DNA of 64,000 bases, from contig CALKJI010000001.1 of assembly GCA_937995655.1 (NCBI GenBank), forward strand, positions 95,613-159,612. Direction: 5' to 3'. The stretch comes from an uncultured Pseudothermotoga sp. (GTDB lineage Bacteria; Thermotogota; Thermotogae; Thermotogales; DSM-5069). Under the pieces are notes generated by a model that made no database searches, had not been told where the DNA came from, and saw nothing but the letters and a program-made list of their open reading frames with translations. Made by a program: the position numbers and the translations under genes. Positions 1 to 8,425 of the stretch are shown piece by piece. Position 1 is the first letter of the stretch. Each line of letters opens with the position of its first letter.

Positions 1-492
1 CCTTGCACCTATGACAAGCCAGGGGTTTTCAGAATTTCTTGCATCGACAGCAGCCTTTATCTTGCTGACCATCTCTTCAAGGCTCACTATGCTTTTACCC
101 TCCATGTGTCCACATCTCTTTGGCCAAATCTGATCTTCAAGTCGTACACCTGCAGCTCCAATCCTGGCAAAATTCTTGACAGCCCAAAAAGCGTTGAGAG
201 CATTCCCATAACCTGTATCTATATCGGCATCGACTGGTAAATTTGTGGCGTTGACTATCGTTCTAACCCTTTCCAACATCTCTGCATACCCAACCAATCC
301 AATATCTGGTTGGCCTATCAGGGATGCCGAAATCCCATAGCCTGTGGTCCCCACAACCTCAAATCCAGCTCTTTCTATGAGTAGAGCGGAAAGAGCGTCA
401 TAAGCACAAACCCTGAGTGTCAAAGTATTCTCTCGGGCAAGGTAACCTCTGAACCTCTTTGCCTTTTGAACGGCGCTTTCAACAACGTCCAT
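1..492 (-). CDS. Isocitrate lyase/PEP mutase-superfamily enzyme (partial, 3' end missing)
   Basis: The visible 164 codons form the N-terminal part of a TIM-barrel enzyme of the isocitrate lyase/phosphoenolpyruvate mutase superfamily, which makes or breaks C-C or C-P bonds of 2- to 4-carbon acids (2-methylisocitrate lyase, dimethylmalate lyase, oxaloacetate decarboxylase and similar). I see the metal-site stretch DADIDTGYGN (residues 88-97), VRLED (116-120) and the signature KRCGH at 125-129, which carries the catalytic cysteine loop in lyase members. The ATG start is preceded by GGAGGTG. The gene runs off the left edge, so the C-terminal specificity region is not seen. It diverges from the tctCBA transporter and probably acts on the acid that this transporter imports. 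Family is secure; exact substrate is unknown. Confidence 0.85.
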   Translation of the reverse strand, partial: MDVVESAVQKAKRFRGYLARENTLTLRVCAYDALSALLIERAGFEVVGTTGYGISASLIGQPDIGLVGYAEMLERVRTIVNATNLPVDADIDTGYGNALNAFWAVKNFARIGAAGVRLEDQIWPKRCGHMEGKSIVSLEEMVSKIKAAVDARNSENPWLVIGAR

Positions 493-565
493 CCAAACAC
501 CTCCTTGATTGTGTCGTGTCTTGCTTGATTAATCATGTAACAATGTGTATAATGTATCATGTCAC

Positions 566-588
566 ATATCATATATGATATCATATAT
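566..588. promoter_or_regulatory. Overlapping AT-rich palindromes in the divergent intergenic region
   Basis: Two overlapping perfect palindromes are visible between the divergent lyase-like gene and tctC: a 16-bp one at 566-581 (core TATCATATATGATA) and an 18-bp one at 571-588 (core ATGATATCAT). Their place between divergent genes fits an operator, and the GntR/FCD regulator encoded at 3660 is the natural candidate to bind it. This is inference; low-complexity AT sequence can form palindromes by chance. Confidence 0.45.
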
Positions 589-635
589 CACAGACTCCGA
601 GTCAAATTTAAACCAAATTCCTTGGAGGTGGTATT

Positions 636-1610
636 GTGAAGGTAAGGTTAACGGCAGTTTTGCTACTAGGTTTGCTGATGCTGTCAGTTTTCGGGGCAAC
701 TTATCCTGACAAACCGGTCACCTTGATCGCACCTGGCAGTCCAGGCGGTGGCTGGGATACCACGGCAAGGGTCGTCGCACAAGTACTGAAAGAAACAGGT
801 TTGGTTACTCAAACGATTGTAGTCACAAATATGCCTGGTGGAGGCGGTGGAATAGGCCTGGCACACATGCAAACAAAGGTGGGGGACCCCTACACGATAA
901 TAGTCTTCTCTCCACCACTCTTACTCATCAATTTGACCGGACAAACCAAGTACTCCTTTAAAGATCTTACTCCCCTTGCAATGGTTTTACACGATTACGG
1001 CGCTTTCGCTGTATCAAAGAAATCAAAGTATACCAGCATCAAAGAAATTATGGAAGCGTTGAAGACAAACCCAAAGAGCGTCAAAGTTGGCGGAATATCA
1101 GCATACGGTTCAATGGACCACATTCAGTTCCTAATAGCTGCAAAAGCCGCGGGTGTTACCAGTTTAAAGGACATAACCTATGTATCCTTTCAAGAAGGTG
1201 ACCACTTGGCCGCGTTACTGGGTGGGCACATTGATGTATTGTCCACTGGTCTTGCGGAAACTGTGAACGCTGTCCAGGCAGGTGCGGCCAGGGTTCTTGC
1301 TGTAACAGCACCACAACGCGTAGCAGGACTTCTTTCGATGGTTCCAACTCTCAGAGAAGAAGGTATAGATGCAGAATTTGTCAATTGGAGAGGATTTTTC
1401 GGGCCTCTCAACATGCCCTCTCACGCAGTCGAATACTGGATAAGCACCTTCAAAAATATGGTTGAAACTCCCACCTGGGAAAATAAGCTCGCAAACTACG
1501 GTTGGGGTAGGGCGTTCGTGGCAGGAACCGATTTTAAAGCATTCCTTGAGAAAACAAATGATTTATACAAGGAGATACTCTCAGAACTTGGATTATACAA
1601 AGGCGAATAG
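636..1610 (+). CDS. tctC: TctC/Bug-family tricarboxylate-transporter solute-binding protein
   Basis: This is the periplasmic binding component of a tripartite tricarboxylate transporter. It begins with a signal peptide (about residues 1-20, ending near FGATYPD), followed by the family hallmark YPDKPVTLIAP and the glycine-rich GSPGGGWDTTARVV. The 324-aa length is typical. The GTG start is chosen because GGAGGTG lies 8 bases upstream. It is the first gene of tctC-tctB-tctA and is followed directly by a strong hairpin. Substrate is not readable; the adjacent isocitrate-lyase-family enzyme suggests a di- or tricarboxylate. Family assignment is secure. Confidence 0.92.
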   Translation: MKVRLTAVLLLGLLMLSVFGATYPDKPVTLIAPGSPGGGWDTTARVVAQVLKETGLVTQTIVVTNMPGGGGGIGLAHMQTKVGDPYTIIVFSPPLLLINLTGQTKYSFKDLTPLAMVLHDYGAFAVSKKSKYTSIKEIMEALKTNPKSVKVGGISAYGSMDHIQFLIAAKAAGVTSLKDITYVSFQEGDHLAALLGGHIDVLSTGLAETVNAVQAGAARVLAVTAPQRVAGLLSMVPTLREEGIDAEFVNWRGFFGPLNMPSHAVEYWISTFKNMVETPTWENKLANYGWGRAFVAGTDFKAFLEKTNDLYKEILSELGLYKGE

Positions 1611-1625
1611 CGCTCGCAATACTTT

Positions 1626-1650
1626 ACCCGCAGAGGTTTCCTCTGCGGGT
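1626..1650 (+). promoter_or_regulatory. Intercistronic hairpin between tctC and tctB
   Basis: A perfect 11-bp inverted repeat (ACCCGCAGAGG and its complement) with a 3-base loop sits 15 bases after the tctC stop. There is no long T tract after it (TTATTTGG), so it is more likely a partial terminator or 3'-end stabiliser of tctC mRNA than a full terminator. Similar hairpins follow the other two binding-protein genes at 8428 and 61521. Confidence 0.7.
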
Positions 1651-1668
1651 TATTTGGAGGGCTCGAGA

Positions 1669-2106
1669 ATGTACAAAGTAGAAAGGATTTTCAACGTTCT
1701 TGCTCTTGCCTTTGGTATCATCTACACCATTGCATCTTTGAAATTGCCAAGGGCACCTGTGGGGGACCCAATGGGTCCAATCTATTTTCCCCTCGGCCTT
1801 GGAATCTTCATGGCTGTTTTAGGTGCACTGATGTTGATAACTAGCAAAAAAGACGACTCGGCCCGACATGAAAACTTTCAGAAAAAGAATTTTACAATAG
1901 TTATCATCATAGTTGCCCTTGGAATCGCTTACAGCTTCCTTTTTAACAAGCTCGGTTTTATCGCCTCGACATTGTTATTTCTCTTGGCACTACTTTTCTT
2001 GATTAATGGTCCTAAGAGCTGGCTCAAGAACATCTTGATAAGTGTCATCTTTACCGTTGGCATTTGGCTCTTGTTTGAAAGAGTCTTTTTAATCACCCTG
2101 CCATGA
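1669..2106 (+). CDS. tctB: TctB-family small membrane subunit of the tripartite tricarboxylate transporter
   Basis: A 145-aa protein with about four hydrophobic segments (VLALAFGIIYTIASL, LGLGIFMAVLGALMLI, the stretch around IIIVALGIAYSF, and FIASTLLFLLALLFL) matches the poorly conserved TctB subunit in size and topology. The open frame extends further upstream into tctC, but the ATG at 1669 is chosen because TTTGGAGG precedes it and because it gives a normal N-terminus just after the hairpin. It ends 13 bases before the tctA start. TctB assists TctA in sodium- or proton-coupled uptake. Assignment rests mainly on context and topology. Confidence 0.85.
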   Translation: MYKVERIFNVLALAFGIIYTIASLKLPRAPVGDPMGPIYFPLGLGIFMAVLGALMLITSKKDDSARHENFQKKNFTIVIIIVALGIAYSFLFNKLGFIASTLLFLLALLFLINGPKSWLKNILISVIFTVGIWLLFERVFLITLP

Positions 2107-2119
2107 AGGAGTGGTTTTC

Positions 2120-3616
2120 ATGGAGACATTGCAGTACTTACTTTACGGACTCGAAGTTGTTTTGAGACCATCCACCTTTCTTTGGTTAACCATCGGGAGT
2201 TTTCTTGGAACTGTCATAGGTATGATACCAGGTCTGGGACCGGCAACTGGCATAGCTTTGCTGCTACCATTGACTTTCGTCCTTAAGCCAGAGACTGCAC
2301 TCGTTGCCATGGCTGCCATATATTTCGGAGCCATGTTCGGTGGTTCTCGAAGCGCCATACTTCTCAACATTCCTGGCGACGCTTCAGCAGTTGCAACTTG
2401 CTTTGATGGCTATCCAATGACACTGAAAGGGGAAGCTGAAGCCGCACTTGCTATCTCCGCAATCGCTTCCTTCGTAGGTGGGTTCATCGCCGCCATAGCT
2501 TTTGTGTTTCTGGCTGTCCCACTTTCAAAGATTGCACTTTTGTTTGGACCACCAGAGTACTTCGCATTGATGGTCTTAGCTCTTACAGCTACCGCGTCAT
2601 TGTCAGAAGGAAAACTTCTTAAGGGTTTGTTTGCAACTGCGATCGGCTTGATGACTACAGCTGTTGGATTAGATCCTCAGACCAGTGTGTCAAGGTTCAC
2701 CTTTGGAAATTTGGAACTTCAAGGCGGAATTGACTTTCTGGTCGTAATAATGGGGGTCTACGGCCTGGGAGAAGTTTTCAAAAGTGTAGAAAAGACCTTG
2801 AATAAGAGCTCAGCAAAATCTATTCAAAGGCAGTTCAAAAAAATATGGATAACAAAGGAGCAATTCAAAAGAACTCTTATACCTATGCTGCGGGCAACAC
2901 CCATCGGGTTCATCATAGGTCTTTTGCCGGGTACCGGTGGGACGATAGCTGCATTGATGTCATACAACGTGGAGAAAAAGCTATCGAAAGAACCTGAAAA
3001 ATTTGGGAAAGGAGCCATAGAGGGTGTCGCAGCACCAGAGGCAGCAAACAATGCATGCAGCATCGGAGCAATGATACCAACATTCACATTGGGAATACCT
3101 GGATCTGGAACGGCAGCAATTATGCTTGGCGCGTTGATGATGTATGGACTCCAACCAGGGCCACTTCTGTTTGAGTTTCGTCCAGAGGTAGGATGGGGAA
3201 TAGTTGCCTCTCTGTTCGTTGGTAATTTCATTTGTGCGGTGTTGAACATACCCCTTGCGAACTTGTTAGTTCGAGTTTTGATGGTTCCGGAAAAAATTCT
3301 CTATCCCTTGGTAATCGCGCTATGTTTCATAGGTGTTTACGCTGCCGAGATGAGCGTTGTAAACCTTTACCTTCTTGTCTTCTTTGGGATCTTGGGATAC
3401 CTTATGCGAAAGCTCGATATTCCCACAGCACCCATGATACTAGCGAGTGTTATAGGAACAAAACTTGAACAGTCTTTGCGAAAATCTTTGATGCTCTCCG
3501 ACGGAGACTTTTCCATATTCTTCAGATCGACGATCTCACAAATACTCATTGCGCTAACCATTCTTTCTCTGCTTTACCCAATGATTTCAAAAACTCTTAA
3601 GCGCAGAAGAACTTAA
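2120..3616 (+). CDS. tctA: TctA-family large membrane subunit of the tripartite tricarboxylate transporter
   Basis: This 498-aa protein with about 11-12 membrane segments is the transport channel of the TTT system. It contains the duplicated family motifs GMIPGLGPATG near the N-terminus and GLLPGTGGTIAAL in the middle, which in this family line the substrate path. The frame is open from a GTG at 2111, but the ATG at 2120 is preferred because AAGGAG lies at 2106-2111, a proper spacing. It is tightly coupled to tctB. The run of adjacent glycines and prolines and the length match TctA closely. Confidence 0.93.
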   Translation: METLQYLLYGLEVVLRPSTFLWLTIGSFLGTVIGMIPGLGPATGIALLLPLTFVLKPETALVAMAAIYFGAMFGGSRSAILLNIPGDASAVATCFDGYPMTLKGEAEAALAISAIASFVGGFIAAIAFVFLAVPLSKIALLFGPPEYFALMVLALTATASLSEGKLLKGLFATAIGLMTTAVGLDPQTSVSRFTFGNLELQGGIDFLVVIMGVYGLGEVFKSVEKTLNKSSAKSIQRQFKKIWITKEQFKRTLIPMLRATPIGFIIGLLPGTGGTIAALMSYNVEKKLSKEPEKFGKGAIEGVAAPEAANNACSIGAMIPTFTLGIPGSGTAAIMLGALMMYGLQPGPLLFEFRPEVGWGIVASLFVGNFICAVLNIPLANLLVRVLMVPEKILYPLVIALCFIGVYAAEMSVVNLYLLVFFGILGYLMRKLDIPTAPMILASVIGTKLEQSLRKSLMLSDGDFSIFFRSTISQILIALTILSLLYPMISKTLKRRRT

Positions 3617-3659
3617 TCAAATGTATAATCAAAGATGAACCATCGAGGAGGAATTCACC

Positions 3660-4319
3660 TTGACCACAATAGCACGCAAATCTCTCAAAGAAGAGGTTCT
3701 GGAAAGAGTTAGAGAATATATTCTGAAAGGGTACGTGTCTCCTGGTGAGAGGATAGTCATAGATGAACTTGCAAGGAGACTCGGTGTAAGCATTACACCT
3801 GTTAGAGAAGCATTAAACTGTCTTGCCGCCGAGGGTTTGTTGACCTTCCAACCTCACAAAGGTTTCACCGTCAAGAAATGGACCAAGAATGAGATCGAGG
3901 ATCTATTACTTTTGAGAATTTCCCTTGAAAAATTGGCAGTCAGATTGTTCATCGAAAGAGGTTACGAAGCAAACTTACCCCTTTTAAGGACAACCTTGGA
4001 AAAAATGTGGCAGACCCTTCAAAAGGAGGATGTTGAAAGACTCGCAGAGTTGAACGCAGAATTCCACAAGATAATAGTAATGGGTTCAAAAAATGAGGAG
4101 TTAGAAAAAGTCATGAACACCTTACGAGACAAGCTTCAAAGAGTTAGGATACTCTCGCTATCCAATCCGCACCGGCCAAAGCAATCTTATGAAGAACACT
4201 TTGAAATCTTCCAAGCGATAGAAAAGAAGGATATAACCCTTGCAGAAAAAGCAGTAGAAAAACATGTCTTAAGTATCAAAGACACCCTGTTAAACCAACT
4301 TCCAGAAGATTTCCTGTAA
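3660..4319 (+). CDS. GntR-family transcriptional regulator, FCD subfamily
   Basis: A 219-aa regulator with an N-terminal winged helix-turn-helix (about residues 5-70; LARRLGVSITPVREALNCLAAEGLL) and an all-helical FCD ligand domain (about 80-210; metal-type histidines in ELNAEFHKIIV and the HFEIFQAI region). FCD members often sense organic acids. The start is a TTG with GAGGAGG 8 bases upstream; no ATG in frame gives a complete HTH. It is the last gene of the TTT transporter group, so it probably regulates that transporter and the divergent lyase-like gene. Ends at an intrinsic terminator. Confidence 0.9.
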   Translation: MTTIARKSLKEEVLERVREYILKGYVSPGERIVIDELARRLGVSITPVREALNCLAAEGLLTFQPHKGFTVKKWTKNEIEDLLLLRISLEKLAVRLFIERGYEANLPLLRTTLEKMWQTLQKEDVERLAELNAEFHKIIVMGSKNEELEKVMNTLRDKLQRVRILSLSNPHRPKQSYEEHFEIFQAIEKKDITLAEKAVEKHVLSIKDTLLNQLPEDFL

Positions 4320-4336
4320 GAAACCAGTTATTCTTT

Positions 4337-4366
4337 AAAAAAGCCAGCATGAGCTGGCTTTTTTAA
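4337..4366 (+). terminator. Rho-independent terminator after the GntR gene
   Basis: AAGCCAGC and GCTGGCTT pair around an ATGA loop, preceded by an A tract and followed by six Ts. It ends the tctCBA-gntR transcript. The A tract also makes it usable from the other strand. Confidence 0.88.
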
Positions 4367-4765
4367 TTTGAGTAGCAAGTGGTATATCCACACATCGCGA
4401 CGATCTTAAGTTGATTGAGGAAAGGTTGTCATGGAAAAATATCTATACCATCTCATGCTCTACCTGCTCTTCCAATTTCTTGCGCACAAGAGTTGCTGCA
4501 AGAATTCCTCTGAATATTCCATCCTATCTAACCACAAAAGCTGAAGTTTCGTGTTGAGGAATTTCCTTTGATTTTCTGGTTTTAAGTCTTTCAGTCACAA
4601 AGATTATGATTATGAAAGCAAAGAGCAGAAAAATATATATTTCCAAAAGAGGAATCTAAGCAAAATGAAGAACAATGCCAACACACAATGAAACTATGAT
4701 TATCAATTTGACCCACCACCTATTGGCAGAACTATGTAAAGTACTCTATCTTGTAGAAACACTGA
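4367..4765 (-). pseudogene. Possible decayed membrane-protein gene (gap between gntR and glgX)
   Basis: No intact gene is visible in these 400 bases. Read on the minus strand, one frame gives protein-like sequence interrupted by stops: a hydrophobic stretch (IPLLEIYIFLLFAFIIIIFV) followed by a charged tail (TERLKTRKSKEIPQ), then further fragments such as ILAATLVRKKLEEQVEHEM between stop codons. This looks like the remnant of a C-terminal membrane segment with a cytoplasmic tail, now broken by at least three stops. The parent family is not recognised. It could also be chance coding-like sequence. Confidence 0.3.
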
Positions 4766-6916
4766 TCACATTCCAAGCAAGATTACAGTGCTTCTTGGCT
4801 GTGCAACGTAGGTGTATCCAACGGACTCTGGCTCATCAAGGAAATCTTCAGGGCACTCTTTGGATGTATCAACAACCCTATACCATTTCTTATTGTGGAG
4901 ATAGGGCAACACAAATTTTAAAGGTTCGCGCCACTGATTCAAAATGACGTAGATATCACTATCTTGTTCTGCATCGGAACTAGAATGTCCACTTATCATG
5001 AAGGCTATTGAGTGGGAGTAGTAGGAAAAATCTGGTTCAAAGGGTTCAACTCCATGCCACGTAAGATCTGGGACCCCCGATTGTGTTGGCATTCCCGTAA
5101 AAAAATGAGTTCTTCTGAGAGCCGAATGAGACTTTCGAAAGTGAATCATTTTTTTGAAAAATCGAAAAACATCGGCATGCTTTTCCTTCAAACTCCAATC
5201 GAGCCAAGTTGTTTCATCATCGTGGCAATATGCATTGTTGTTACCTTTCTGTGTTCTGTACATCTCATCACCCATCAAGATCATAGGAGTCCCGTGAGAG
5301 ACCATTAAGATCGTTATAAAATTTTTCACCTGCTGTTTTCTCAAACGAATTATCTGGGGATCACTTGTTTCACCCTCGACGCCATAATTAGAACTGAAAT
5401 TTTCATCGCTACCATCCCTGTTATCTTCACCGTTTGCTTCGTTGTGCTTGTAGCGATAGCTGACTAAATCTCTCAATGTGAATCCATCATGACAAGTGAC
5501 AAAATTTATACTGGCATGAGGTGACCTTGTACCATACAAATCCTGACTACCAGCTATTCTCATAGCAAGATCCTGTACCGTACCTTCGTCTCCCCGTACA
5601 AACCTTCTGACCGTATCTCTATATCTTCCATTCCATTCTGCCCAACCCTGGGGAAACTGTCCTAAGAAATATCCACCCGCGGCATCCCAACCTTCCGCAA
5701 TGAGCTTTAAATCATGTAATATGGCATCTTCCGAAATATCTTTCAGCAACGAGAAATCTCCAATCCATCTACCATCTGGTGTTCTGCCAAGAATCGATGC
5801 AAGATCAAAGCGAAAACCATCTACATGCATCTCCGTTGCCCAATACCTAAGGCTATCTATGATCATCTCTTTCACAACAGGATGATTACAGTTGAGAGTA
5901 TTGCCACAACCAGAGTAATTCAAGTAAAAGCGCTTATTGTTAGGGTTGAGCATGTAATAGATCTCATTATCTATTCCCCTGAAAGAAAGTGTTGGACCAA
6001 GTTCATTGCCTTCACCGGTGTGATTGTAAACAACGTCTAAGATCACCTCAAAACCGTTTCTGTGCATCTCTTTGACAAAATCCTTGAAGAGAAAGACCTG
6101 TTCACCAAGCTTCATACCGACTGAGTAGTTGCCTGTCACAGCAAAAAAACCCAAAGGGTTATAGCCCCACATGTCCTTGAGCCTCTTGTTTGTGAAGGGA
6201 TCAACATTCGTGTTGGCATTCGCACAGAACTCAAAGATTGGCATCAACTCGATCGTAGTTACGCCAAGCTCCTTAAGATGGTCCAACTTCTCGAGTATAC
6301 CCAGAAAAGTACCCGGAAACTTTGTTCCTGATGTAGGACTAATTGTGAAAAATCGCACGTGCATCTCATAGATGATGGTATCTTTCCAAGAGATCATAGG
6401 TTTTCTATCTTTAGACCAATCGTACTTTGAATCGTCTATGACTATAGATTTTGTAGGACTTTGTGCTGAATCGATCGTTGAAAAGGAAAGATCCTTCTTT
6501 GGCGAGTTTCTGTCATAACCATACACGCTGTCTTCATCCCATTCGTAGGACCCAGATACCGCCTTTGCATAAGGATCAGTCAATAGTTTGTAGACATTAA
6601 ACCTTTTTCCATCCTGCGGATCGTATTCTCCATCTATTCTCCAACCGTAATACTGTCCATGACCAACGCCATAGACATATATGTGCCATATATCACCCGT
6701 TCTGTTATGTAAGGGATCAAGCACAAACCTGTGTGATGGTTTTTCATCGTAGTAGTTCTGATAAAGCTCAAGGATCACACGACGACCATTCCTAGAAAAG
6801 ATACCAAAGTTCACACCGGTATCATCTGGGGTTGCACCGAACCTCGGGTAACCCCTTTTTATTTTCAGCTCTACCTCTGGGCCTGGATTGTTATACTGTG
6901 CAGGATAGTCTGGCAA
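4766..6916 (-). CDS. glgX: Glycogen debranching enzyme GlgX-type (GH13 isoamylase family)
   Basis: This 716-aa cytoplasmic enzyme hydrolyses alpha-1,6 branches of glycogen or limit dextrin. It starts with a CBM48-like beta-sandwich (about residues 20-170), then the GH13 barrel. The conserved regions are visible: DVVYNH (294-299), DGFRFDL with nucleophile Asp371, AEGWD with acid/base Glu408, and TCHD (His476, Asp477). The start is TTG at 6916 with AAGGTGAT just upstream; no nearby ATG fits. The gene is alone on the minus strand, diverging from the sulfoquinovose cluster, and seems unrelated to it. A pullulanase-like specificity cannot be excluded, but the domain order and length favour GlgX/TreX. 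Confidence 0.92.
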   Translation of the reverse strand: MPDYPAQYNNPGPEVELKIKRGYPRFGATPDDTGVNFGIFSRNGRRVILELYQNYYDEKPSHRFVLDPLHNRTGDIWHIYVYGVGHGQYYGWRIDGEYDPQDGKRFNVYKLLTDPYAKAVSGSYEWDEDSVYGYDRNSPKKDLSFSTIDSAQSPTKSIVIDDSKYDWSKDRKPMISWKDTIIYEMHVRFFTISPTSGTKFPGTFLGILEKLDHLKELGVTTIELMPIFEFCANANTNVDPFTNKRLKDMWGYNPLGFFAVTGNYSVGMKLGEQVFLFKDFVKEMHRNGFEVILDVVYNHTGEGNELGPTLSFRGIDNEIYYMLNPNNKRFYLNYSGCGNTLNCNHPVVKEMIIDSLRYWATEMHVDGFRFDLASILGRTPDGRWIGDFSLLKDISEDAILHDLKLIAEGWDAAGGYFLGQFPQGWAEWNGRYRDTVRRFVRGDEGTVQDLAMRIAGSQDLYGTRSPHASINFVTCHDGFTLRDLVSYRYKHNEANGEDNRDGSDENFSSNYGVEGETSDPQIIRLRKQQVKNFITILMVSHGTPMILMGDEMYRTQKGNNNAYCHDDETTWLDWSLKEKHADVFRFFKKMIHFRKSHSALRRTHFFTGMPTQSGVPDLTWHGVEPFEPDFSYYSHSIAFMISGHSSSDAEQDSDIYVILNQWREPLKFVLPYLHNKKWYRVVDTSKECPEDFLDEPESVGYTYVAQPRSTVILLGM

Positions 6917-7088
6917 TATATCACCTTAGTAATAGTATACTTCTTAATATCAACTCAACACAACCTGATTTCAGTTGAAACTCTTCGAAAGATAGCGTAA
7001 ATCGGTAAGTGATTCTAGAAATCTTAACTCTTTTGCCCTTTTCTTCAATTTTCTTATATTTTTAAGTAAAATCAATGTGACTTCATTC

Positions 7089-7117
7089 TTGACAAATAAT
7101 CTTTGGTGTCTTTTAAT
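7089..7117 (+). promoter_or_regulatory. Strong sigma-70-type promoter of the sulfoquinovose cluster
   Basis: TTGACA at 7089-7094 (perfect -35) and TTTAAT at 7112-7117 (-10) are separated by exactly 17 bases. The LacI-type operator starts 3 bases further on, so transcription would begin inside the operator. This is the only clear promoter upstream of the 7154-18051 gene run. Confidence 0.8.
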
Positions 7118-7120
7118 TGA

Positions 7121-7138
7121 TGTGGTAACGTTACCACA
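7121..7138. promoter_or_regulatory. LacI-family operator
   Basis: TGTGGTAACGTTACCACA is a perfect 18-bp palindrome with the central CG typical of LacI/GalR operators. It covers the expected transcription start, so a bound repressor would block initiation. The regulator is probably the LacI-family protein at 17059, the last gene of the same cluster. Inducer is likely a pathway sugar, by inference. Confidence 0.85.
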
Positions 7139-7153
7139 CAAGGGGGTGTTTTT

Positions 7154-8425
7154 ATGAAGAGGTTTTTCCTGGCTTTAATCCTTCTCATTGCTCTATGCAT
7201 CTTTGCCGCTCCTTACAACACAAAGATAAAGGTGCTACTGTGGGACGATGCGCTCACTCAGGCTTTGAAAGCTGGATTGCCAGATTTTGAAAAGGCTACA
7301 GGCATCAAAGTCGATTTAGAATTGGTACCAAGTGGCACTCTGCTTCAAAAAACCTTAATAAGTGTCACAGCCAAGAGTTCAGATTACGATCTGATAGCAG
7401 TCGATGAACCAAATATACCCATGGTAGGCCCGTTGCTCACTGGATTCTCTGATTGGCCACAGACACAGGTTTACACCAGACCCAGTATGGCTGATATTAT
7501 GCCTCTTGCCTTTGCCGCGGGCCAGTGGAAGGGAGAATTTAAGGGTCTCCCCGTGAACGCAAACATCTACGTATGGCTTACGAGAAAGGATATAGTGGAG
7601 AAGTACAAAGAGGAATTCAAAAAAGAATATGGTTATGAAATGAGGGTTCCCAGAACTTTACAGGAATTGCTCGATATGAGCAAATTCCTCTCAAAGAAGG
7701 GTATCTATGGTTGGGCTCCATTCACCAAACCTACCGAAGGTGCTACGGCAGAAGCCGTATGGATCTTCGAAAGCTTTGGTACAAAGATCCTAGAACCCGA
7801 CGCCAATGGTTACAAAGTCGTGTTAGACAAGAAGAAGGCCATTGAGGCTATCAACTTTTATAAAGAACTTCTAAAATATGCACCCCAAGGCGCTCTTGAC
7901 TTTGGACATGCAGAGCGTGTTGCAGCCTTTTCCCGTGGAGAAGTCTTCTCAATGTTCAACTGGCCAGCATTGATACCTGACCTTGAAAATCCTGAAAAAT
8001 CTCTTGTCTATGGCAAAATCGAGTACACAGAGCCACCTTCTGGCCCAGCGAAAACCGCTGCTGTTCGAGGCGCCTGGATCGTCGCCATACCGGTGGCATC
8101 TAAAGAAAAACAGGCAGCTGCCGAGTTCGCCTATTGGTGGATGAGCGTTGAAACGGGGAAAAAGCTGATACCCAAAGGTTTGACACCAGCCAGAGAGTCT
8201 TTGTTAAAAGATCCAGAGTTCCTCAAAGACAGGCCTTGGTTCCTTGGTATTTACAAATCCATGCAGTATGCCGTTGAAAGACCAAGGTTTGAAAAGTATC
8301 CGGAGGTCTCAGCCGTAATCAGAACACACTGGTTGGATGCAATCTCAGGAAGGATTGCCCCAGAAACTGCCGTTGACAGGATGGTGAACGAGATAAATGA
8401 CCTCCTCAGGAAGTATGGTTACTAA
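7154..8425 (+). CDS. ABC sugar transporter, extracellular solute-binding protein (probable sulfoquinovose/sulfoquinovosyl ligand)
   Basis: A 423-aa family-1 binding protein with a clear signal peptide (residues 1-18, ending CIFAAPYNT). Typical features of maltose/sugar-binding type proteins are present: TKIKVLLWDDALTQALKAG, a hinge-region GLPVNANIYVWLTRKD, and a C-terminal helical region with YPEVSAVI. ATG start with AGGGGGTG upstream. It is the first gene after the promoter and operator, so probably the most strongly expressed. A hairpin follows its stop codon. The ligand is inferred from downstream genes (sulfoquinovosidase, sulfo-lyase), not read from the binding site. Confidence 0.88.
   Translation: MKRFFLALILLIALCIFAAPYNTKIKVLLWDDALTQALKAGLPDFEKATGIKVDLELVPSGTLLQKTLISVTAKSSDYDLIAVDEPNIPMVGPLLTGFSDWPQTQVYTRPSMADIMPLAFAAGQWKGEFKGLPVNANIYVWLTRKDIVEKYKEEFKKEYGYEMRVPRTLQELLDMSKFLSKKGIYGWAPFTKPTEGATAEAVWIFESFGTKILEPDANGYKVVLDKKKAIEAINFYKELLKYAPQGALDFGHAERVAAFSRGEVFSMFNWPALIPDLENPEKSLVYGKIEYTEPPSGPAKTAAVRGAWIVAIPVASKEKQAAAEFAYWWMSVETGKKLIPKGLTPARESLLKDPEFLKDRPWFLGIYKSMQYAVERPRFEKYPEVSAVIRTHWLDAISGRIAPETAVDRMVNEINDLLRKYGY

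Noticed and set aside
1626..1650. Full rho-independent terminator after tctC
   Set aside because: No T tract follows and tctB and tctA must be transcribed; partial termination or mRNA protection is more likely.
1462..1668. N-terminal extension of TctB into tctC
   Set aside because: It reads another frame of tctC and crosses the intercistronic hairpin; ATG 1669 has a proper ribosome-binding site.
2824..3249. Long minus-strand frame inside tctA (141 codons)
   Set aside because: Shadow of tctA; no ribosome-binding site, low-complexity composition and no recognisable domain.
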